64,000 nt of DNA, from assembly GCF_019956555.1 (NCBI RefSeq), contig NZ_JAHBDQ010000023.1:31487-95486 (forward strand). The letters run 5' to 3'. The translations under genes were made by a program, and so were the position numbers. This stretch comes from Pseudomonas sp. A-RE-19. Lineage in GTDB: Bacteria > Pseudomonadota > Gammaproteobacteria > Pseudomonadales > Pseudomonadaceae. Below the pieces are notes generated by a model. The model saw only the letters and a program-made list of their open reading frames with translations, was not told the origin of the DNA and did not search any database. This document shows, piece after piece, positions 57,961 through 64,000 of the stretch (position 1 is its first letter; each line of letters starts with the position of its first letter).

Positions 57961-58785
57961 ATGAGCGAGCTTTTTTACAACGCTGTGCCGAATGCGACCC
58001 GCGTCGCCCCGCCACTGCCCGAGCCTCGGCAATACCCCAGCGAAAAACCGTCACGGGTCTATTTGTTCGGGACCTGCGTGGTGGATCTGTTCTACCCCGA
58101 AGCCGGGATGGACGCGATCCACCTGCTGGAACGCGAAGGCATTCGTGTCGAATACCCGCAAGGGCAGAGCTGCTGCGGGCAACCGGCCTACACCTCGGGT
58201 TACACCGAACAGGCCCGGACCGTGGCGCGCTCGCAACTGGCGCTGTTTGCCGGGGATTATCCGGTGGTGGTGCCATCGGGTTCTTGCGCGGGCATGTTGC
58301 GCGAGCACTACGCCGACTTGTTCAAGGACGAACCGCAAACGCTGAAACAGGTTCAGACCCTGGCCGCCCGGACGTATGAGCTGGCCGAGTTCCTGCTGTT
58401 TGTCTGCAAGGTGCAGCTCAAGGACAGCGGCGAACCGGTCAAAGTGGCGCTGCACACGTCGTGCTCGGCACGCCGTGAAATGAATACCCACCTGCATGGC
58501 CGTGAGTTGTTGGCGCAGTTGAGCAATGTGGAGCGAGTCGACCACAGCCACGAAAGTGAATGCTGTGGCTTTGGTGGGACTTTCAGCGTCCGTATGCCAG
58601 ACATTTCCGGCGCAATGGTGGCTGACAAGACCCGAGCGTTGAAGGAATCCGGCGCACACAAGGTACTCAGTGCCGACTGCGGCTGCCTGATGAACATCAA
58701 TGGCTCGTTGGAGAAACAGCAGGAAGCGTTACGCGGTCAGCATCTGGCCAGTTTCCTGTGGCAGCGTACCGGAGGTGCCCGATGA
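57961..58785 (+). CDS. lldE: L-lactate oxidation complex subunit LldE (Fe-S, CCG domains)
   Basis: A 274-residue cytoplasmic protein with two cysteine-rich CCG domains (GQSCCGQPAYTSGYTEQA and ESECCGFGGTFSVRMPDIS), as in glycolate and heterodisulfide reductase families. Equivalent to B. subtilis LutA and Shewanella LldE. With LldF and LldG it oxidises L-lactate to pyruvate and passes electrons to the quinone pool. It follows lldP after a 150-base gap with hairpins, and its stop overlaps lldF (ATGA). Confidence 0.95.
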   Translation: MSELFYNAVPNATRVAPPLPEPRQYPSEKPSRVYLFGTCVVDLFYPEAGMDAIHLLEREGIRVEYPQGQSCCGQPAYTSGYTEQARTVARSQLALFAGDYPVVVPSGSCAGMLREHYADLFKDEPQTLKQVQTLAARTYELAEFLLFVCKVQLKDSGEPVKVALHTSCSARREMNTHLHGRELLAQLSNVERVDHSHESECCGFGGTFSVRMPDISGAMVADKTRALKESGAHKVLSADCGCLMNINGSLEKQQEALRGQHLASFLWQRTGGAR

Positions 58786-60236
58786 GCACTTCCACGATTA
58801 TTCCTACGGTTGCCGTAGAAGAAGATTTTCGCGCCCGGGCTCACAAGGCTTTGGCCGACACGCAACTGCGAAACAACTTTCGCACGGCGATGGATTCACT
58901 GATGAGCAAACGGGCAGCGTCTTTCAGCGATGCCCATGAAAGAGAACATTTGCGAGTGCTGGGCAATGCTGTCCGCGCCCGTGCGTTATCAAAGCTGCCC
59001 GACTTGCTCGAGCAGCTTGAACAGAACCTGACCCGCAACGGTGTGACAGTGCACTGGGCGGAAACGGTGGACGAGGCCAATGGCATCGTCTTATCGATCA
59101 TCCGCGCTCACGAGGGGCGGCAAGTGATCAAGGGCAAATCGATGGTCAGCGAAGAGATGGAGATGAACCATGTCCTCGAAGCTCAAGGCATTGAATGCCT
59201 GGAGTCGGACATGGGCGAATACATCGTCCAGCTCGACCACGAGAAGCCTTCACACATCATTATGCCGGCGATCCACAAGAATGCCGGTCAGGTCGCGTCC
59301 TTGTTCCACGACAAACTTGGCGTGGAGTACACCAAGGACGTTGACCAACTCATTCAGATCGGTCGCAAAGTCTTGCGGCAGAAATTCTTCGAAGCAGACA
59401 TCGGCGTCTCCGGCGTCAACTTCGCCGTGGCCGAAACCGGCACCCTGCTGCTGGTGGAAAACGAAGGCAACGGGCGCATGTCAACCACCGTGCCCCCCGT
59501 ACACATTGCCGTTACGGGCATCGAGAAAGTCGTCGAAAACCTGCGCGACGTCGTACCGCTGTTATCGCTGCTGACCCGTTCTGCTCTCGGCCAACCGATC
59601 ACCACCTACGTCAACATGATCTCCGGCCCGCGCAAGGAGCATGAGCTCGACGGCCCGCAGGAAGTGCACCTGGTACTGCTCGACAACGGTCGCAGCCAGG
59701 CGTTTGCCGACAGCGAACTGCGCCAGACCCTGAACTGCATCCGTTGCGGCGCCTGTATGAATCATTGCCCGGTCTACACCCGAATCGGCGGCCATGCCTA
59801 TGGGGAGGTTTACCCTGGGCCTATCGGAAAAATCATCACCCCGCACATGGTCGGCCTGGCAAAAGTCCCCGACCACCCGAGTGCGTCTTCGTTATGCGGC
59901 GCTTGCGGTGAAGTCTGCCCGGTAAAAATTCCGATCCCCGCATTGCTGCGTCGCCTACGGGAAGAGAACGTCAAAGCGCCGGACAGCCCGCATCAAGTCA
60001 TGCGCGGCCAGGGCAGCAAGTTCTCGCGCAAAGAACGGTTTATCTGGAACGCCTGGGCGAAGCTCAACAGCTCGCCAACGCTCTATCGCTTGTTCGGTTT
60101 CTTCGCCACCCGCCTGCGCGCGCTGACGCCGAGCAATGTCGGCCCGTGGACCCAGAACCACAGCGCACCGAAACCCGCCGCCCGCTCACTGCATGACATG
60201 GCCCGCGAACATTTGGCCAAACAGGGAGACCGTTGA
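58782..60236 (+). CDS. lldF: L-lactate oxidation complex subunit LldF (Fe-S)
   Basis: A 484-residue LutB-type protein. The LUD domain (about 60-300) holds ISVSGVNFAVAETGTLLLVENEGN-like sequence, followed by two [4Fe-4S] cysteine motifs (CIRCGACMNHCPVY and CGACGEVCPVKIP). It is the iron-sulfur electron-transfer core of LldEFG. The ATG overlaps the lldE stop by four bases, and its own stop overlaps lldG by one, so the three subunits are translationally coupled. Confidence 0.96.
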   Translation: MSTSTIIPTVAVEEDFRARAHKALADTQLRNNFRTAMDSLMSKRAASFSDAHEREHLRVLGNAVRARALSKLPDLLEQLEQNLTRNGVTVHWAETVDEANGIVLSIIRAHEGRQVIKGKSMVSEEMEMNHVLEAQGIECLESDMGEYIVQLDHEKPSHIIMPAIHKNAGQVASLFHDKLGVEYTKDVDQLIQIGRKVLRQKFFEADIGVSGVNFAVAETGTLLLVENEGNGRMSTTVPPVHIAVTGIEKVVENLRDVVPLLSLLTRSALGQPITTYVNMISGPRKEHELDGPQEVHLVLLDNGRSQAFADSELRQTLNCIRCGACMNHCPVYTRIGGHAYGEVYPGPIGKIITPHMVGLAKVPDHPSASSLCGACGEVCPVKIPIPALLRRLREENVKAPDSPHQVMRGQGSKFSRKERFIWNAWAKLNSSPTLYRLFGFFATRLRALTPSNVGPWTQNHSAPKPAARSLHDMAREHLAKQGDR

Positions 60237-60907
60237 TGAGCGCCAAGCAAAACATCCTCGCCAAATTGCGTAACAGTCTGACGGGCACCACGCCGGTGGC
60301 TGACAACTTCGATGTCGAACTGGTGACCGAGCCCTACACCTACACGCCAGAACAACGCATCCCGCAGCTGCGCAAACTGATGGAAGCGGTGCACACCGAA
60401 ATTCATCTGACCTCCAAAGAAGGCTGGCCCGAATTGCTGGCGCAACTGCTGCGGGATCGCCAGTTGCCGAGCCTGTTGATTGCGCCGACAACACCCCACG
60501 GTCAACGTGTCACTCAGCATTGGGCGAAAAATCCTGCTCTGCCGACACTCAAAGCCTACGACCGTCCGGTCGAGGAATGGAAAGCCGAGTTGTTCAACGA
60601 CACCCCGGCCAGCCTGACCACCACCCTCGGCGCAATCGCCGCGACAGGTAGCCTGATTCTCTGGCCGACGCGGGAAGAACCGCGCTTGATGAGCCTGGTG
60701 CCGCCGGTGCATTTCGCCCTGCTCAAGGCCAGTGAAATCCGCGACAACTTCTATCAGGTGCAGCAAGAGTTCGAATGGGCTCAAGGCATGCCGACCAACG
60801 CCTTGCTGGTGTCCGGCCCGTCGAAGACTGCCGACATCGAACAAATACTGGCCTACGGCGCCCACGGCCCGAAAGACCTGGTGGTTCTGATCCTGGAGGA
60901 CCAATGA
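60236..60907 (+). CDS. lldG: L-lactate oxidation complex subunit LldG
   Basis: A 223-residue LUD-domain protein (LutC-type; SAKQNILAKLRNSL..., TTLGAIAATGSLILWPTREEPRLMSLVPPVHFALLKASEI, GPSKTADIEQILAYGAHGPKDL). The third subunit of L-lactate oxidation. Both ends overlap neighbours (TGATG with lldF; ATGA with the next gene). Confidence 0.94.
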   Translation: MSAKQNILAKLRNSLTGTTPVADNFDVELVTEPYTYTPEQRIPQLRKLMEAVHTEIHLTSKEGWPELLAQLLRDRQLPSLLIAPTTPHGQRVTQHWAKNPALPTLKAYDRPVEEWKAELFNDTPASLTTTLGAIAATGSLILWPTREEPRLMSLVPPVHFALLKASEIRDNFYQVQQEFEWAQGMPTNALLVSGPSKTADIEQILAYGAHGPKDLVVLILEDQ

Positions 60908-63714
60908 GTCTACCTGTGGCTTTTCTGCGAGATGCGCAGCAACTGATTCCAGCAGCGCGACGTTTCGATGACCCGTTGTCGACGTTGGCCTTCGGCACCG
61001 ACGCCAGTTTCTACCGGCTGATTCCGAAGCTGGTGATTCGCGTCGAGTCCGAAGATGAAGTGGTGGCGCTGCTCAAACTGGCGCAACGGGATCAGGTCCC
61101 GGTGACCTTCCGCGCCGCCGGTACCAGCCTGTCTGGCCAGGCCATCAGCGATTCAGTACTGATCGTGCTGGGAGACAACTGGAACGGTCACGAGATCCGT
61201 GGTCAGGGGACGCAAATCCGCCTGCAACCAGGCGTGATCGGCGCCCAGGCCAACGCCTGGCTGACACCGTTCGGACGCAAGATCGGCCCAGACCCGGCGT
61301 CGATCAACGCCTGCAAAATCGGCGGCATCGTCGCCAACAATGCCAGCGGCATGTGCTGCGGCACGGCGCAGAACACCTATCACACGCTGGCCGGGATTCG
61401 TCTGGTGCTGGCCGATGGCAGCCGTCTCGATACCGAAGATGCCACCAGTGTGGCGGCGTTCCGTGAGAGCCATGCCGAGCTGCTGGAGCGTCTGGCGACA
61501 TTGGGCCGCGAGACCCGCGCCAATGTCGAACTGGCTGCGAAAATTCGCCACAAATACCGTCTGAAAAATACCACTGGCCTGTCACTCAATGCGCTGGTGG
61601 ATTTCGACGAGCCTGTGGATATCTTGAGCCACTTGCTGGTGGGCTCCGAAGGCACGCTGGGGTTCATCAGCACGGTGACCTACGACACGGTGATCGACCA
61701 TCCGAACAAGGCGTCGGCGCTGATCGTGTTCCCGGATGTGGAAACCTGCTGCAACGCCGTCACCGTGCTGAAAAGCCAGCCAGTGTCGGCGGTGGAACTG
61801 CTGGACCGTCGTAGCCTGCGCTCGGTGCAGGACAAGCCCGGCATGCCGGCTTTCGTACAACAACTGTCGGCCAATGCCTGCGCCCTGCTGATCGAATCCC
61901 GCGCCGCCTCTTCCACTTTGCTCCAGGAACAACTGGCGCAAATCATGGCGTCACTGACGGGTTTCCCGGTGGAGAAACAAGTCGACTTCACCGAAGACCC
62001 GGTGGAAAACGCCCGGCTCTGGGCGATCCGCAAGGACACCTTCCCCGCCGTCGGCGCGGTGCGCAAAACCGGCACCACGGTGATCATCGAAGACGTGACC
62101 TTCCCGGTGGAACAACTGGCCAGCGGCGTCAACCGCCTGATCGAGCTGTTCGACAAACATCACTACGACGAAGCGATCCTTTTCGGACACGCCCTGGAAG
62201 GCAATCTGCACTTCGTCTTCACCCAAGGCTTCAACAGTGCGGAAGAAGTCGCACGCTACCAGGCGTTCATGGACGACGTGGCGCAGTTGGTGGCCGTTGA
62301 ATTTGGCGGCTCGCTGAAGGCTGAACACGGCACCGGTCGCAACATGGCGCCCTTCGTCGAACTGGAATGGGGTAGCGATGCTTACCAGTTGATGTGGCAG
62401 CTCAAACGCCTGCTCGACCCTAACGGCATTCTCAACCCGGATGTGGTGCTCAGCGACGACCCACAGATCCACCTCAAACATCTGAAGCCACTGCCCGCTG
62501 CCGATGAAATTGTGGATAAGTGCATTGAGTGTGGCTTTTGCGAACCGGTGTGCCCGTCCAAAGGCCTGACCTTGAGCCCACGCCAACGCATCGTGATCTG
62601 GCGTGACATCCAGGCGAAGAAACGCGCTGGCACAGACACCGCCGAACTGGAACAGGCCTACGAATACCAAGGCATCGATACGTGCGCCGCCACCGGCCTG
62701 TGTGCACAACGCTGTCCTGTAGGCATCAACACCGGTGAGCTGGTGAAAAAGCTCCGCGGCCGTAAGGCAACGCATACGAAAACCGCTAACTGGCTTGAAG
62801 GAAATTTCGCCACCGCGTTGCAAGGCGCGCGCTTCACCCTGCATGTGGCCAACGGTGCGCGGATGCTGTTGGGAGCGCCACGCCTGGCGAAGCTTTCGGC
62901 ATCGCTGACGCGGTTGTCCAAGGGTCAGGTTCCGCAATGGACCAACGCCATGCCGCAGCCGGAAAAAGCCATTCGCTTCAGCCCGACGGTGTCGGATGAG
63001 CGACCTCGGGTGGTGTACCTGGCGGCCTGCGTGTCGCGGGTCATGGGGCCGGCGGCGGGGGATAAAGAGCAAATGTCGCTGTACGACAAAACCCGTGGCC
63101 TGTTGGAAAAGGCCGGTTACCAGGTAGTTTTTCCAGACAATCAGGACAACCTCTGCTGCGGTCAGCCATTCGCCTCCAAAGGCTATGCCGAACAGGCCGA
63201 ACACAAACGCCAGGAGCTGATTGGCGCGCTGCTGCACGCCAGTCGTGGCGGCCTCGATCCAATCTACTGCGACACCAGCCCCTGCACCTTGCGGCTGGTT
63301 CAGGATTTGGGCGACGTGCGGCTGGACCTGTACGACCCGGTGCGTTTCATCCGCACTCACTTGATGGATCGTCTGGATTTCACGCCCCAGCAAGCGCCCA
63401 TCGCGGTGCATGTCACCTGCAGCACTCAGCATCTCGGCGAGAGCCAGGCGTTGATCGATCTGGCGCGCAAGTGCAGTAACAACGTGGTCATTCCAGAAGG
63501 GATTCACTGCTGCGGTTTTGCCGGTGACAAGGGCTTCACCACCCCGGAGTTGAATGCCCATTCGTTACGCACGCTCAAGGACGCGGTACAGCAATGCAGT
63601 GAGGGGATTTCTACCAGTCGTACTTGTGAGATTGGTCTGACGCAACACGGTGGAATTGATTATCACGGGCTGGTCTATCTGGTGGATCGGGTGACCCAGG
63701 CCAGAGCGGTCTGA
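60904..63714 (+). CDS. dld: FAD- and Fe-S-containing D-lactate dehydrogenase (respiratory)
   Basis: A 936-residue fusion. The N-terminal FAD_binding_4 domain (about 35-260; VTFRAAGTSLSGQ) and FAD-oxidase C-terminal domain (to about 530; EHGTGRN) are followed by ferredoxin-like CIECGFCEPVCPSKG and C-terminal CCG domains (DNLCCGQPFASKG, GIHCCGFAGDKG). It is the NAD-independent D-lactate dehydrogenase type found beside lldP in pseudomonads (PA4772). Its ATG overlaps lldG by four bases. Together with LldEFG the operon covers both lactate isomers. Confidence 0.94.
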   Translation: MSLPVAFLRDAQQLIPAARRFDDPLSTLAFGTDASFYRLIPKLVIRVESEDEVVALLKLAQRDQVPVTFRAAGTSLSGQAISDSVLIVLGDNWNGHEIRGQGTQIRLQPGVIGAQANAWLTPFGRKIGPDPASINACKIGGIVANNASGMCCGTAQNTYHTLAGIRLVLADGSRLDTEDATSVAAFRESHAELLERLATLGRETRANVELAAKIRHKYRLKNTTGLSLNALVDFDEPVDILSHLLVGSEGTLGFISTVTYDTVIDHPNKASALIVFPDVETCCNAVTVLKSQPVSAVELLDRRSLRSVQDKPGMPAFVQQLSANACALLIESRAASSTLLQEQLAQIMASLTGFPVEKQVDFTEDPVENARLWAIRKDTFPAVGAVRKTGTTVIIEDVTFPVEQLASGVNRLIELFDKHHYDEAILFGHALEGNLHFVFTQGFNSAEEVARYQAFMDDVAQLVAVEFGGSLKAEHGTGRNMAPFVELEWGSDAYQLMWQLKRLLDPNGILNPDVVLSDDPQIHLKHLKPLPAADEIVDKCIECGFCEPVCPSKGLTLSPRQRIVIWRDIQAKKRAGTDTAELEQAYEYQGIDTCAATGLCAQRCPVGINTGELVKKLRGRKATHTKTANWLEGNFATALQGARFTLHVANGARMLLGAPRLAKLSASLTRLSKGQVPQWTNAMPQPEKAIRFSPTVSDERPRVVYLAACVSRVMGPAAGDKEQMSLYDKTRGLLEKAGYQVVFPDNQDNLCCGQPFASKGYAEQAEHKRQELIGALLHASRGGLDPIYCDTSPCTLRLVQDLGDVRLDLYDPVRFIRTHLMDRLDFTPQQAPIAVHVTCSTQHLGESQALIDLARKCSNNVVIPEGIHCCGFAGDKGFTTPELNAHSLRTLKDAVQQCSEGISTSRTCEIGLTQHGGIDYHGLVYLVDRVTQARAV

Positions 63715-63748
63715 CACCGCGGCAAAAAAAGAAGGGCATTTTGGCTAA

Positions 63749-63892
63749 TGCCAGTCAGTTAAGGACGCCACAGTCCCTGTGGGAGCGAGCCTGCTCGCGA
63801 TAGTGGCGGGACAGGCAACATTGATGCTGAATGTACCGCCGTCATCGCGAGCAGGCTCGCTCCCACAAGTTGCGCACCTTAACTGGCTGGCA
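63749..63892. repeat. REP pair nested in a larger inverted repeat
   Basis: A GTGGGAGCGAGC-type REP pair (63778-63868) is flanked by an extra inverted repeat: TGCCAGTCAGTTAAGG (63749-63764) and CCTTAACTGGCTGGCA (63877-63892), complementary at 15 of 16 positions. Downstream to the window end (63893-64000) I see no gene. Confidence 0.75.
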
Positions 63893-64000
63893 TCAGGCGT
63901 TTCTTGTCCCTTTTTCGCACCTGCCTCCCGGAAAAATCTTTCCCCCCATCGCAAGCGAAAATAGAACCCTTGCCCGCCCCCACAGTCCATTGGTTAAGCC

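Noticed and set aside
63893..64000. Start of another gene at the right end
   Set aside because: No start codon with ribosome site and coding pattern could be seen in the last hundred bases.

Overview
The window is a piece of a Pseudomonas chromosome, most likely the P. fluorescens group. Four things point there: the GC-rich codon use; many copies of the two fluorescens-type REP palindromes (GTGGGAGCGAGCCTGCTCGC and AAAAGATCGCAGCCT types); near-identity, recalled from memory, of many housekeeping proteins to P. aeruginosa counterparts; and gene order from ampE-ampD-nadC and pnp-rpsO-truB-rbfA-infB-nusA-rimP through to fur-bamE-rnfH-ratA-smpB-lldP that matches other Pseudomonas. Nothing looks like a prophage, complete insertion sequence, rRNA operon or CRISPR array.

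Layout. 1-2.4 kb: 3' part of a PepSY/flavodoxin/reductase fusion (PiuB-like). 2.5-4.1 kb: Tat-exported PhoD-type phosphatase. 4.3-6.3 kb: accessory cassette with a compact colicin-E-type DNase bacteriocin and two different Im9-type immunity genes, bracketed by REP elements. 6.4-14.0 kb: fructose PTS operon fruB-fruK-fruA with the divergent regulator fruR and a TatD nuclease. 14.2-21.3 kb: chemoreceptor, ampE, ampD, a DUF1631 protein and nadC. 21.4-22.6 kb: two small poorly known genes and tRNA-Thr.

22.8-48.5 kb is almost entirely minus-strand core information processing and metabolism. Translation/RNA block: secG, tRNA-Leu, tRNA-fMet, rimP, nusA, infB, rbfA, truB, rpsO, pnp. Envelope/folate block: ftsH, folP, glmM, tpiA. 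Then rlmE, yhbY, greA, carAB, dapB and the chaperones grpE-dnaK-dnaJ, with two clear sigma-32 promoters. 49-55 kb: recN (LexA box), fur, bamE, rnfH, ratA, a sodium symporter and smpB. 55-63.7 kb: a lactate module with the regulator LldR, permease LldP, the three-subunit L-lactate oxidation complex LldEFG and an FAD/Fe-S D-lactate dehydrogenase, under a perfect LldR-type operator.

The most unusual material is the bacteriocin cassette (one toxin, two immunity genes, short N-terminus, repeated TTAGGA motif upstream), the terminator in the carA leader, the serine-linker coiled-coil protein next to tRNA-Thr, and several uncharacterised hairpins in leaders and intergenic gaps. I did not find a convincing wholly new multi-gene system; the bacteriocin cassette is the best candidate for follow-up.
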